From Solirubrobacter ginsenosidimutans (GTDB lineage: Bacteria; Actinomycetota; Thermoleophilia; Solirubrobacterales; Solirubrobacteraceae), in assembly GCF_027587205.1 (NCBI RefSeq), contig NZ_JAPDOD010000004.1, forward strand, positions 1 to 64,000: DNA of 64,000 nucleotides, read 5' to 3'. The position numbers were made by a program, and so were the translations under genes. Below the pieces are notes generated by a model. The model was not told the DNA's origin and did not search any database. It saw only the letters and a program-made list of their open reading frames with translations. Of the stretch, positions 27,627-35,825 are shown one piece after another; the first letter of the stretch is position 1, and each line of letters opens with the position of its first letter.

Positions 27627-28004
27627 CTAGCGCCCGCCCTTGCTGAAGACGAACTTGTTCGGCGTGCCCTCGAGGGTGCTGTCCTGCACCGGGCGCCACA
27701 GCACGACGTCCTCGATCCGCCGCGCCAGCTCGAAGTCATTGTCGGTGATGCCGCCGCTGGCGTGGGTGCGCAGCTTGACCCAGACCTTGCCCCAGGTCAC
27801 CGACAGGTCGGCGTGGTGCCACGCCTGCTCGCAGAGATACCCGATGGCGTTGACCAGCATCAGCGTCGACGGCCAGCCGTCGGTGTTGTACTTGCGGCGG
27901 ATCCAGCCGTCTTCGAGGTACCAGTCGTCGAGGCCCGCCGCTTTGAGCTTGCCCTCGACCTCGTCGAGCTCGTACGGCGTCGGCTTGGGCTTTGTCCGCT
28001 CCAT
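27627..28004 (-). CDS. pcd: pterin-4a-carbinolamine dehydratase
   Basis: A 125-residue protein of the PCD/DCoH family. The signature is AWHHADLSVTWGKVWVKL followed by THASGGITDNDFELARRIE; the canonical HHP has Ala in place of Pro. The fold dehydrates 4a-hydroxypterins. In H4MPT gene clusters a PCD homologue recurs and is needed for the cofactor, although its exact reaction there is unclear. The ATG at 28004 has AAGGAG nine bases upstream. It is the third gene of the fae operon. Confidence 0.9.
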   Translation of the reverse strand: MERTKPKPTPYELDEVEGKLKAAGLDDWYLEDGWIRRKYNTDGWPSTLMLVNAIGYLCEQAWHHADLSVTWGKVWVKLRTHASGGITDNDFELARRIEDVVLWRPVQDSTLEGTPNKFVFSKGGR

Positions 28005-28022
28005 CGCACTCTCTCCTTCGGG

Positions 28023-28781
28023 TCACATCACGACGCCGCCGTTGACGTTGATCGCCTGGCCGGTGACGAACGCGGCCTCCGGCGAGGCGAGGTAGATCGC
28101 CGCGTTCGCCACGTCCCGCGGGTCGCCCCAGCGGCCCAGCGGCGTGTCATCGGCGACCGAGCGGTGGAATTCGCGATCGGCCTGCTCGCCGAAGCTGGTC
28201 TCGATCCACCCCGGGCAGAGGACGTTGACGCGCACCTCGGGCGCCAGGGCGCGCGCGAGGCTCTTGCTGAACGCCAGCACACCGCCCTTGACCGCGGCGA
28301 ACAGCTGTGGGTTCTCCCCGGCCATGCCGACCACGACGTGGTCCCAGCTCATGTTGAGGATCGTCCCACCTCGCTCCTGTCCGCGCATGATCTCTCCGGC
28401 CGCGTAGGAGCAGGAGATCGTCCCCTTGAGGTCCACCGCCAGCAGCGTGTCGAGCTTGCGCTCCCACTCCCACGTCGCCGCCTCGCCGGTGAGCACGTCG
28501 GCGCCCGCGTTGTTGATCCAGACGTCGAGGTGGCCGAGCCGCGCGCTCGCCTCGGCGACGAGCCGTTCGCAGCCGTCGCGCGTCGCGAGATCGGCCTGGC
28601 AGACCTGCGCGCGCCCGCCGCGCGCCGCGATCGCTTCGGCGACCGTCTGCGCGCGCTCGGGCGAGGCGCGGTGCGTGAGCAGGACGGAGGCGCCCTCGGC
28701 GGCGCAAGCCTCGGCGATGGCACGTCCGATGCCGCTGCTCGCGCCGGTCACGACGGCGCAGAGGCCGTCCAGCCGAGCCGT
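28023..28781 (-). CDS. atypical short-chain dehydrogenase/reductase, start probably ACG
   Basis: A Rossmann-fold SDR of about 250 residues with VTGASSGIG, DVWINNAG and CPGWIETSF. The catalytic YxxxK is altered: Phe161 (codon TTC) precedes Lys165 in PQLFAAVKGG, while the catalytic Ser is kept in NMSWDH. No ATG, GTG or TTG gives a full N-terminus: GTG at 28751 removes the first beta strand. An ACG at 28781, with GAGG eight bases upstream, gives MARLDGLCAVVTG; a CTG at 28770-28772 is another option. The frame is the same as that of fae, separated only by its TAG. Between fae and pcd it may act on a pterin, as pteridine reductases do. Confidence 0.78.
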   Translation of the reverse strand, partial: TARLDGLCAVVTGASSGIGRAIAEACAAEGASVLLTHRASPERAQTVAEAIAARGGRAQVCQADLATRDGCERLVAEASARLGHLDVWINNAGADVLTGEAATWEWERKLDTLLAVDLKGTISCSYAAGEIMRGQERGGTILNMSWDHVVVGMAGENPQLFAAVKGGVLAFSKSLARALAPEVRVNVLCPGWIETSFGEQADREFHRSVADDTPLGRWGDPRDVANAAIYLASPEAAFVTGQAINVNGGVVM

Positions 28782-28784
28782 CGA

Positions 28785-29297
28785 CTAGCCCTCGACGCCG
28801 GCCGCGAACGGGTGCCGCGCGGCCTCCGAGGAATCGAGCACCGTCTGCACGCTCGGCTCGCCGGCGAGGGCGCGCGCGATCGACTCCTTCGTGGCCTGGT
28901 AGTTGAAGTCGAAGATCCGCTTGTCGTCCGTGGCGTCCCAGTGGATGAACACGCCGACGATGATGCAGAGCTCGTCGACGTCGCCCTCGCTGATGACACC
29001 CTCGCGTACCGAGTCGACGACGGCGCGGGCGACGGCCGCCTGCGCGGGCCCGAACATCTGGACCGCCTGGGTGGCGCCCTTGATCGTGACCTTGTTGGAC
29101 ATGATCGTGTCGGGCTTGGCGGGAAGGTTCGGCGCCACGACCGCGAGCAGGCTCGTGAAGCCGTCCTTCTGATTGACGAGCGCGTTTGCGAACGCTTCGC
29201 CGACCGGCCCGCTCTTGGAACCGATCAGCAAGTCGATGTGCGCGACCTCGTTGCCGTCGCCGACGAGCGATTCTCCTACCAGCAAGGTCGGTGCCAT
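28785..29297 (-). CDS. fae: formaldehyde-activating enzyme
   Basis: A 170-residue protein closely matching Fae, which condenses formaldehyde with H4MPT to methylene-H4MPT. The active-site region [20 protein letters not shown] with the catalytic His is intact, followed by [20 protein letters not shown] and [20 protein letters not shown]. The ATG is preceded by AGAGGACGG. It is the first gene of a six-gene operon (fae, SDR, pcd, DHPS-like, mtdB, DUF1464), with a promoter and a palindromic site directly upstream. This is the best single marker that the island handles formaldehyde. Confidence 0.95.
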   Translation of the reverse strand: MAPTLLVGESLVGDGNEVAHIDLLIGSKSGPVGEAFANALVNQKDGFTSLLAVVAPNLPAKPDTIMSNKVTIKGATQAVQMFGPAQAAVARAVVDSVREGVISEGDVDELCIIVGVFIHWDATDDKRIFDFNYQATKESIARALAGEPSVQTVLDSSEAARHPFAAGVEG

Positions 29298-29327
29298 GAC
29301 CCGTCCTCTCTATGGTTGCCGGATATG

Positions 29328-29342
29328 CCTGAGGAACTCAGG
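29328..29342. promoter_or_regulatory. palindromic operator candidate between fae and the fhc operon
   Basis: CCTGAG-GAA-CTCAGG is a perfect 6+3+6 inverted repeat in the 121-base gap between the divergent fae and CitG-like genes. It lies just downstream of the proposed fae -10 element, where a repressor would block transcription, and could serve both operons. The binding protein is unknown. Confidence 0.5.
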
Positions 29343-29355
29343 GAACGGGGCGGCG

Positions 29356-29385
29356 ACTCTAACCTCTCGCGCCTCGGAGGGTCAA
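29356..29385 (-). promoter_or_regulatory. probable promoter of the fae operon
   Basis: On the minus strand TTGACC (29385-29380) and TAGAGT (29361-29356) are separated by 18 bases, a reasonable sigma-70-type pair about 60 bases before the fae ATG. The prediction is by eye; no transcription start is known. Confidence 0.4.
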
Positions 29386-29418
29386 GCGGGTTCGGTGCGA
29401 TCGTCCGCACGTGCGCCG

Positions 29419-30267
29419 ATGGCGACCGTTCGTAGCGCTGAGAGCGTCGCCGGTGCCGCTCAGCTGGCCTGCGTGCTGGAGGCCAGTGCGGAGAAGCCGG
29501 GCAACATCACGCCGACCCACGACTTCCACGACACGACCTATGAGGACATGCTGCGCAGCGCGATCGCGGTCGGTCCCGAACTGGGGCGCGCGGGTCAGCG
29601 CGGCGTCGGCGAGACGGTCCTCGCGGCGGTCGAGGCGTCGCGCCGCGTGGCGCCGTCGAACACGAACCTCGGCATCGCGCTGCTGCTCGCACCGCTGGCG
29701 AAGGGCGCGCTGGACGGTGATCCGCTGCGCGAACGGCTCGACGCGGCGCTGGGCGCGCTCGACATCGCCGATGCGCGCGCCGCATACACGGCGATCCGCC
29801 TCGCCGGGGCGGGTGGGCTGAGCGAGCGCGTCGAGCACGACGTGCGCTCGGAGCCGGACATCGGCCTGCGGGAGGCGATGGCCGCCGCCGCGGAGCGCGA
29901 CTCGATCGCCTCGGAGTACGTCACCGGCTACGCGCTGACGTTCGACACGGGCCTCCCCGCGCTCGCCGCCGCGCTCGGCGACGGCCTCGCGGTGCGCGAC
30001 GCGATCGTCGAGCTGCACCTCCGGCTGCTGGACCGGGCTCCCGATTCGCTGATCGCGCGCAAGCGCGGCGCCGACGCGGCGGCGCGGGTGTCGACGGGTG
30101 CCCGCGACGTCCTGGCCGCCGGCGGCGTGCGCACCCCCGCGGGCCGCCGTGCGGTGCAGGCGTTCGACGGCTCGCTGCGCGCGCAGGGCAACGCGCTGAA
30201 CCCCGGGACGAGCGCCGATCTTGTGACATCGACACTGTTCGTCGCGCTGATCGAGCGTATGCTGTGA
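29419..30267 (+). CDS. CitG/MdcB-like triphosphoribosyl-dephospho-CoA synthase family protein
   Basis: A 282-residue helical protein of the CitG family: AAQLACVLEASAEKPGNITP and DTTYEDMLRSAIAVGPELG at the N-terminus, GVGETVLAAVEASRRVAPSN (the ATP-binding region with NTNLGIALLLAPLA), and RDAIVELHLRLLDRAPDSLI. Classical CitG makes the prosthetic-group precursor of citrate lyase, but no lyase is here. Homologues recur in H4MPT clusters, where a role in methanopterin or methanofuran synthesis is presumed. The ATG lacks a ribosome site and could be leaderless. It starts the forward operon that runs to 37656. Confidence 0.8.
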   Translation: MATVRSAESVAGAAQLACVLEASAEKPGNITPTHDFHDTTYEDMLRSAIAVGPELGRAGQRGVGETVLAAVEASRRVAPSNTNLGIALLLAPLAKGALDGDPLRERLDAALGALDIADARAAYTAIRLAGAGGLSERVEHDVRSEPDIGLREAMAAAAERDSIASEYVTGYALTFDTGLPALAAALGDGLAVRDAIVELHLRLLDRAPDSLIARKRGADAAARVSTGARDVLAAGGVRTPAGRRAVQAFDGSLRAQGNALNPGTSADLVTSTLFVALIERML

Positions 30268-30304
30268 CGCCGTCGGACCGCGTGACCCAGTACTTCTGAT
30301 CGCC

Positions 30305-31393
30305 TTGAGCGCGCGCATGCTCGCCGATCTGGCGCAGCGCGACGGTCGGCCGGTGCTCGCGTTCGATCTCTTCGGTGACCTCGATCTGCGCAGGCGCGCG
30401 GATCGCGTCATGACGGCCGGCCGGCTGAGCGCGCTCGTCGATGCCGCGATCGCCGAACCGCCGGGCCACGTCGTCTACGGCGCCAGCTTCGAGAACCATC
30501 CCGCGCTCGTCGCGCGGCTCGCCGAGCGCCACGCGCTGCTGGGCAACGCGCCCGGGACGCTGCGCGCGGTGCGCGATCCCGCCCGGCTCGGCGCGACGCT
30601 GCGTGACGCCGGGTTCGCGTTCCCGAGGACGTGCGTCACGGCGCCGGAAGACCGTTCGGGCCGGTGGTTGCGCAAGCCGCTGCGCGGCGGCGGGGGAACG
30701 CGCGTGCGGGGCTGGCGCGGCGGGGTGCTGCCCGCCGGGACGTTCGTGCAGGAGCGCGTCGACGGCCTCGGATGCTCGGCGGTCGCCGTCGGTGACGGGG
30801 TGGATGCCGTCGTGCTCGGGCTCACCGAGCAGCTCGTCGGCGAGCGGGCGTTCGGCGTCCGCGGCTACCGCTGGTGCGGGAACCTCACGCCGCCGCGTCT
30901 ACCGGCCGGCGAGCTGGAGGCGCTGCTCGGTCAGGCCCACGCGATCTGCTCGCACCTGGCGGCCGCCTTCGCCCTTCGGGGCGCGTTCGGCGTCGATTTC
31001 ATCTGGGACTCCGAACGCGCGTGGACGCACGAGGTCAACCCGCGCCCGACCGCCTCGCTGGAGGCGATCGAGTCCGCGTACGGCGTGGGGGTGTTCGACG
31101 CGCATCTGCGCGGGTGCGCCGGCGAGCTGCCCCACCTCGCGGCCACGCGTTCGAGCGCCGCCGCCAAGGCCGTCCTGTTCGCCACCGAGAACGTGACGAT
31201 CGGCGACAGCGAGCGGTGGCTGCGGCGCGGTGTGCGCGATGTCCCCCACCCCGGCGAGCGCATCTCCGCGGGCCACCCGATCTGCACCGTCGTCGCGACC
31301 GCGGCGACGCCGCAGCCGGCGCTGGAAGCGGTCCAGGAGCACGCCGCGCGGGTGCGCGCGGAGCTCCGCGTGGAGGTGCCCGCGGATGGCTGA
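30305..31393 (+). CDS. ATP-grasp protein (Orf17-like), H4MPT/methanofuran cluster
   Basis: An ATP-grasp ligase of about 362 residues. The core is visible as SGRWLRKPLRGGGGTRVRGW, FVQERVDGLGCSAVAVGDG and, with metal-binding residues, GAFGVDFIWDSERAWTHEVN. Such proteins ligate an amine to a carboxylate using ATP. It resembles the ATP-grasp Orf17 of methylotroph H4MPT clusters, whose substrate is unproven. The start is uncertain: TTG at 30305 is the first standard start, but in-frame residues just upstream (VLLIA) look like the family's first strand, so a CTG at 30299 may be used. It overlaps fhcB by eight bases. Confidence 0.8.
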   Translation: MSARMLADLAQRDGRPVLAFDLFGDLDLRRRADRVMTAGRLSALVDAAIAEPPGHVVYGASFENHPALVARLAERHALLGNAPGTLRAVRDPARLGATLRDAGFAFPRTCVTAPEDRSGRWLRKPLRGGGGTRVRGWRGGVLPAGTFVQERVDGLGCSAVAVGDGVDAVVLGLTEQLVGERAFGVRGYRWCGNLTPPRLPAGELEALLGQAHAICSHLAAAFALRGAFGVDFIWDSERAWTHEVNPRPTASLEAIESAYGVGVFDAHLRGCAGELPHLAATRSSAAAKAVLFATENVTIGDSERWLRRGVRDVPHPGERISAGHPICTVVATAATPQPALEAVQEHAARVRAELRVEVPADG

Positions 31394-32504
31394 CGCGACG
31401 TGTGCGGGCTGTGGTTGCGCCTGCGACGACATCGTGCTGGGGCCGGACGGCCCGGAGCGTACGTGCGCGCTCGGCGACGCGTGGTTCGCGCTCGGCGAGC
31501 GGCCGCCGATCGCCCGCATCGAGGACCGCGCGGTCAGCCTCGAGGAAGCCGCGGCCGCCGCGGCCGCGATCCTGCGCCGAGCGCGCGCACCGCTCGTCTA
31601 CGGTCTCGGCCGGACGAGCTGCGAAGCACAGCGCCAGGCGGTGGCGCTGGCCGAGGCGCTCGGGGCCGTGATCGATCCCGCGGGCGCGACCGGGTTCGCC
31701 TATCAGGCCGTCGGCTCGAGCACGGCGACCTTCGGTGAGATCCGCGACCGCGCCGAGCTCGTCGTCGCCTGGCGGGCCGACCCCGTCGTCACCCATCCGC
31801 GTCTGCTGGAGCGCCTGCGCGTCGAGTCGCTCGTCGTGGTCGACGCCACGCGCACGGCGACCGCTGAGCAGGCCGATGCGTTCATCGCGCTCGACGACGA
31901 CTTCGAGGCGTTGTGGGAACTGCGTGCGCGCGTCGGCGGCGCGCGGCTGGAGGGCGGGACGCCGGCGCTCGACGAGCTCGCGCGGCGCCTGCTCGACGTT
32001 CGCCGCGTGGCGTTCATCCACGGCTGGCTCGACGAGCTCACCGCGCTCGCACTGGCCTCGCTCGTGCGCGACCTCAACGGCGACCGCCACGCGGTCACGT
32101 TGGGGCTGCGCGGCGACGGCAACGCCCGCGGGGCCGAGGACGTACTCGCCTGGCAGACCGGCTTCGCCACGCCGGTGAGCTTCGCCCGCGGCCACCCGCG
32201 CGAGGTGCCCGGCGCAGCCACGCTGCTCGAGCGCGGCGACGTCGATGCGGCGCTCGTGGTGGCGTCCGACCCTCCGGCGGCCGTCGCCGAGCACCTGCGC
32301 GGGCTGCCCACGATCGTGGTCGACGCGCGCGTCACGGCAACGGCACGAGCGGCGCAGGTCGCGTTCGTCACCGCCGCCGACGGGATCGAGATCCCGGGTA
32401 CCGTCCACCGGATGGACGGCGTGCCGGTCCCGCTCCGCGCCCCGCTGGCCGCGGAGCGACCGAGCGTCGAGGAGGTGCTGGCCGCGATCGGAGGGAGCCC
32501 CTGA
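31386..32504 (+). CDS. fhcB: formyltransferase/hydrolase complex subunit B
   Basis: A 372-residue homologue of formylmethanofuran dehydrogenase subunit B. The N-terminal ATCAGCGCACDDIVLGPDG matches the archaeal cysteine cluster. The position of the metal-ligand Cys-His pair of archaeal FwdB instead reads PAGATGFAYQAVG, so the tungsten/molybdenum site is missing. This is the pattern of bacterial FhcB, which supports a hydrolytic, not redox, complex that releases formate. The ATG overlaps the ATP-grasp gene, and the stop overlaps fhcA (TGATG). Order fhcB-A-D-C is followed by mch. Confidence 0.9.
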   Translation: MADATCAGCGCACDDIVLGPDGPERTCALGDAWFALGERPPIARIEDRAVSLEEAAAAAAAILRRARAPLVYGLGRTSCEAQRQAVALAEALGAVIDPAGATGFAYQAVGSSTATFGEIRDRAELVVAWRADPVVTHPRLLERLRVESLVVVDATRTATAEQADAFIALDDDFEALWELRARVGGARLEGGTPALDELARRLLDVRRVAFIHGWLDELTALALASLVRDLNGDRHAVTLGLRGDGNARGAEDVLAWQTGFATPVSFARGHPREVPGAATLLERGDVDAALVVASDPPAAVAEHLRGLPTIVVDARVTATARAAQVAFVTAADGIEIPGTVHRMDGVPVPLRAPLAAERPSVEEVLAAIGGSP

Positions 32505-34132
32505 TGCTGCGGATCGCCGCGGGGCGCGTGTACGACCCCGCGAACGGGATCGACGGCGAGGTGCGCGACGTCTGCGTCCAGGACGGCAAGATCGTCGCCG
32601 ACGTGCCGGGCCACGCGCGCCGGATCGACGCCCGCGGGATGGTCGTCATGCCCGGCGGGGTCGACATCCACGCCCACATCGCCGGGCCGAAGGTCAACGC
32701 CGCGCGCAAGCTGCTGCCCGACGAGCACCGGGCCGACGTGCTCGACCGGACGGGGACCACGCGCTCCGGTTCGGGCGGAACCGTTCCGTCGACGTTCACC
32801 ACCGGCTACCGCTACGCGCTGCTCGGGTACACGACCGTCATCGAGGCCGCCACACCGCCGCTCGCGGCTCGCCACACGCTCGCCGAGCTGCGCGACACAC
32901 CGGTCATCGACGCCGCCTTCCTCGTGCTGCTGGGCAACAACCTGCCGCTCTTCGAGCTCATCCGGACCGAGCCGGAGCGGGTACGCGAAGCGGTTGCGTG
33001 GTGGCTGCAGGCCACCGGCGGATACGGCGTCAAGCTCGTCAACCCGGGCGGCGTGGAGATGTTCAAGCGCGGCGAGGGCAACGTGACGTCGCTGGACGAC
33101 GACGGCCCCGGCGTGACGCCGCGGCGGGTGATCGAGACGATCGCCACCGCGGTGCACGAGCTCGGGCTCCCCCACCCCGTCCACGTCCACTGCAACAACC
33201 TCGGCGTGGCCGGCAACTACCGCACGACGCTCGACACGCTGCGCACGCTCGAGGGGCGCCGCGCCCACCTCGCCCACATCCAGTTCCACGCCTATGGCGG
33301 ACGGGCCGGCGGGCGGCCGCGCTCGCGGGCGCCCGAGCTGGCCGAATACCTCGGCGCGCACCCGGAGTTCAGCGCCGACGTCGGGCAGGTGATGTTCGGC
33401 CCGGCCACGACGATGACCGCCGACGCCCCGGTCTCCGCCGTCCTGAGCGAGATCACCCACGGCCGCTGGGTCAACGCCGACACCGAGGCCGAGACGGGGT
33501 GCGGGATCGTCCCGTTCACCTACCGCGAGCGCAACTACGTGCACGCGCTGCAGTGGGGGATCGGCCTGGAGCTGTTCCTGCTCAGTCGCGACCCGTGGCG
33601 GCTCGTGCTCTCCACCGACCATCCCAACGGCGGCTCGTTCCTCAGCTACCCGCGCCTGATCCGCCTGTTGATGGACCGCGAGTTCCGCAACACGCAGGTC
33701 CGGCGGGTGAACCAGCAGGCGATGCGGCGCACCGTGCTGCTCGACGACCTCGAGCGCGAGTACACGCTCCAGGAGATCGCGATCATCACGCGCGCCGGGC
33801 CGGCGCGACTGCTCGGGCTGCGCGACAAGGGCCACCTCGGTGTCGGTGCCGACGCCGACATCACGATCTACGACGACCGCGCCGACCGTGAGGCGATGTT
33901 CGAGGCACCGCGCTACGTCTTCAAGGATGGTCGCGCCGTGGTCGAGGACGGCGAGCTGCGCGAGACCGGATCGGGGCGCCTGCTGCGGGTCGGCACGGAG
34001 TACGACGCGGCGATCGAGCCGACGCTGGAAACGCTCTTCGAGGAGCACTACAGCGTGGGGTTCTCGAGCTATCCCGTCCGCGAGCCGTGGCTGCTGGAAC
34101 CGGCGCGCACCGTCGCCGCGGAGCCGCGATGA
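32504..34132 (+). CDS. fhcA: formyltransferase/hydrolase complex subunit A
   Basis: A 542-residue amidohydrolase-fold protein homologous to FwdA/FmdA. Metal ligands of the binuclear site are visible: His56 and His58 in GVDIHAHIAGPKVN, the Lys in YGVKLVNPGG, His residues in HPVHVHCNNLG and LAHIQFHAYGG, and the Asp in LSTDHPNGGSF. In the Fhc complex this subunit hydrolyses formylmethanofuran to formate and methanofuran. It is the catalytic output of the one-carbon pathway here. Overlaps of one base with fhcB and four with fhcD show tight coupling. Confidence 0.95.
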   Translation: MLRIAAGRVYDPANGIDGEVRDVCVQDGKIVADVPGHARRIDARGMVVMPGGVDIHAHIAGPKVNAARKLLPDEHRADVLDRTGTTRSGSGGTVPSTFTTGYRYALLGYTTVIEAATPPLAARHTLAELRDTPVIDAAFLVLLGNNLPLFELIRTEPERVREAVAWWLQATGGYGVKLVNPGGVEMFKRGEGNVTSLDDDGPGVTPRRVIETIATAVHELGLPHPVHVHCNNLGVAGNYRTTLDTLRTLEGRRAHLAHIQFHAYGGRAGGRPRSRAPELAEYLGAHPEFSADVGQVMFGPATTMTADAPVSAVLSEITHGRWVNADTEAETGCGIVPFTYRERNYVHALQWGIGLELFLLSRDPWRLVLSTDHPNGGSFLSYPRLIRLLMDREFRNTQVRRVNQQAMRRTVLLDDLEREYTLQEIAIITRAGPARLLGLRDKGHLGVGADADITIYDDRADREAMFEAPRYVFKDGRAVVEDGELRETGSGRLLRVGTEYDAAIEPTLETLFEEHYSVGFSSYPVREPWLLEPARTVAAEPR

Positions 34133-35019
34133 AGCTGCGCGGCGCCGAGATCGTGGACACCTTCGCCGAAGCGTTCCCGATGTGGGGCGCGCGGGTCGTG
34201 ATCACCGCGGCGACCCCGGCGTGGGCGCTGGAGGCCGGCCGCTCGATGACCGGCTTCGCGACCTCCGTGATCGGCTGCAAGTGCGAGGCCGGCATCGAGC
34301 GCGAGCTCGCTCCTGACGAGACGCCCGACGGGCGGCCGGGCGTCAGCGCGCTGCTGTTCGCGATGGACCGCGAGGGCGTAGGCAAGCGACTGGTCGAGCG
34401 CGTCGGCCAGTGCGTGCTCACATCGCCGACGTCGGCCTGCTTCAACGGTCTCGACGACGTCGAGCACACCGTCGACGTCGGCGGTCAGCTGCGTTTCTTC
34501 GGCGACGGGTTCCAGGCCAGCAAAGTGCTCGACGGACAGCGCTATTGGCGGGTGCCGGTGATGGAGGGCGAGTTCCTCGTCCAGGAACGCTTCGGCGTCG
34601 TCGAGGGCGTGGCCGGCGGCAACCTCATCATGCTCGGCCGCGACGCCTCGTCGGCGTTGCGTTCGGCGGAGGCCGCGGCGAGCGCGATGCGTTCGGTCGA
34701 GGGCGTGATCATGCCCTTCCCGGGCGGGATCGCGCGCAGCGGCAGCAAGGTCGGCTCGCGCTACAGCGCGTTGCCGGCGTCGACCAATGACGTGCTGTGC
34801 CCGACCCTGCGCGGGCAGGTCGAGCACACCGACGTGCCGCCGGACGTCGAGGCCGTGTTCGAGATCGTCATCGACGGGCTTGCGCTGGAGCCGGTGCGCG
34901 AGGCGATGCGCCGCGGGCTCGTGGCCGCCGCCGAGGCGGGAGCGAGCCAGGTGACGGCCGGCAACTACGGCGGCAACCTCGGCCCCCACCACATCCACCT
35001 CCGCGAGCTGATGCCATGA
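34129..35019 (+). CDS. fhcD: formylmethanofuran:H4MPT formyltransferase subunit
   Basis: A 296-residue homologue of archaeal Ftr. Typical segments are GAEIVDTFAEAFPMWGARVV at the N-terminus, TGFATSVIGCKCEAGIER, GNLIMLGRDASSALRSAEAA and a C-terminal VTAGNYGGNLGPHHIHLREL. It transfers the formyl group from formyl-H4MPT to methanofuran so that FhcA can hydrolyse it. The ATG overlaps the fhcA stop and the stop overlaps the fhcC start, both as ATGA. Confidence 0.95.
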   Translation: MKLRGAEIVDTFAEAFPMWGARVVITAATPAWALEAGRSMTGFATSVIGCKCEAGIERELAPDETPDGRPGVSALLFAMDREGVGKRLVERVGQCVLTSPTSACFNGLDDVEHTVDVGGQLRFFGDGFQASKVLDGQRYWRVPVMEGEFLVQERFGVVEGVAGGNLIMLGRDASSALRSAEAAASAMRSVEGVIMPFPGGIARSGSKVGSRYSALPASTNDVLCPTLRGQVEHTDVPPDVEAVFEIVIDGLALEPVREAMRRGLVAAAEAGASQVTAGNYGGNLGPHHIHLRELMP

Positions 35020-35825
35020 CCCTGACGCTCACGCTGCGCGAGCAACCGGCGGTGTCGCTCGAGGCTGAGGTGCTCTCACCCGATCGCCTCGCCGGCGCGA
35101 GCCGCGCGGAGATCGAGGCGCTGCCCGTCTGGCACGGCAACGAGCGCACGCGCGTCGGCGAGTTCTTCGCGGTGTCGGGCTCCGGCGACGACGTGCATTT
35201 GGCGGGCGACCTGTCGCGCGTGAACTTCGTCGGCGCGGGCATGACGGGCGGGCGGCTCACGGTCGCCGGCGACGCCGGGATGCACGCGGGCGCCGGCATG
35301 CGCGGCGGCGAACTGCACGTCGACGGCGACGCCGGCGACTGGGCGGGTGCGGGCATGCACGGCGGCACGCTCGTCGTGCGCGGCTCGGCGGGGCGCCACC
35401 TCGGTGGCGTCGCTTCCGGCGAGCGCGCGGGGATGCGCGGCGGCGAGATCGTCGTCCACGGTGCCGCCGGCGCGCAGGCCGGCGCCGGTCTGCGACGCGG
35501 GCTGATCGCGGTGGCCGGACCCGTCGGCGAGGCCGCGGGGCTCCGCATGCTGGCCGGAACGATCGTCGCCCTGGGCGGGCTCGCGCCGCGCGCCGGAGCC
35601 GGCATGCGGCGCGGCTCGATCGTCACGATGGCGCCCGCGACGCCGCTCGCGACGTTCGTGTTCTCCACCGTCTATCGCCCACCGTTCCTGCGTTTGTATC
35701 TGCGGCGGCTGCGCGTTCTCGGCCTGCCCGTCTCGGACGAGCACCTCGACGGTCGCTACGCGCGCTGGTGCGGCGACGGGCTCGAACTGCGGCGCGGTGA
35801 GATCCTGATCTTGGAGAAGACATGA
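35016..35825 (+). CDS. fhcC: formyltransferase/hydrolase complex subunit C
   Basis: A 269-residue homologue of FwdC and of the glutamate synthase beta-helix domain. It contains a ladder of GxGMxGG repeats, for example VGAGMTGGRLTVAG, HAGAGMRGGELHVDG and AGAGMHGGTLVVRG, that forms a right-handed beta helix scaffolding the complex. The last 50 residues (FLRLYLRRLRVLGLPVSDEH) form a tail. It overlaps fhcD and mch by four bases each. Confidence 0.95.
   Translation: MTLTLTLREQPAVSLEAEVLSPDRLAGASRAEIEALPVWHGNERTRVGEFFAVSGSGDDVHLAGDLSRVNFVGAGMTGGRLTVAGDAGMHAGAGMRGGELHVDGDAGDWAGAGMHGGTLVVRGSAGRHLGGVASGERAGMRGGEIVVHGAAGAQAGAGLRRGLIAVAGPVGEAAGLRMLAGTIVALGGLAPRAGAGMRRGSIVTMAPATPLATFVFSTVYRPPFLRLYLRRLRVLGLPVSDEHLDGRYARWCGDGLELRRGEILILEKT

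Noticed and set aside
26394..29435. A very long forward reading frame of about 1000 codons
   Set aside because: It lies antisense to fae, the SDR, pcd, DHPS-like and mtdB genes, which all have clear domains. High GC makes such mirror frames common.
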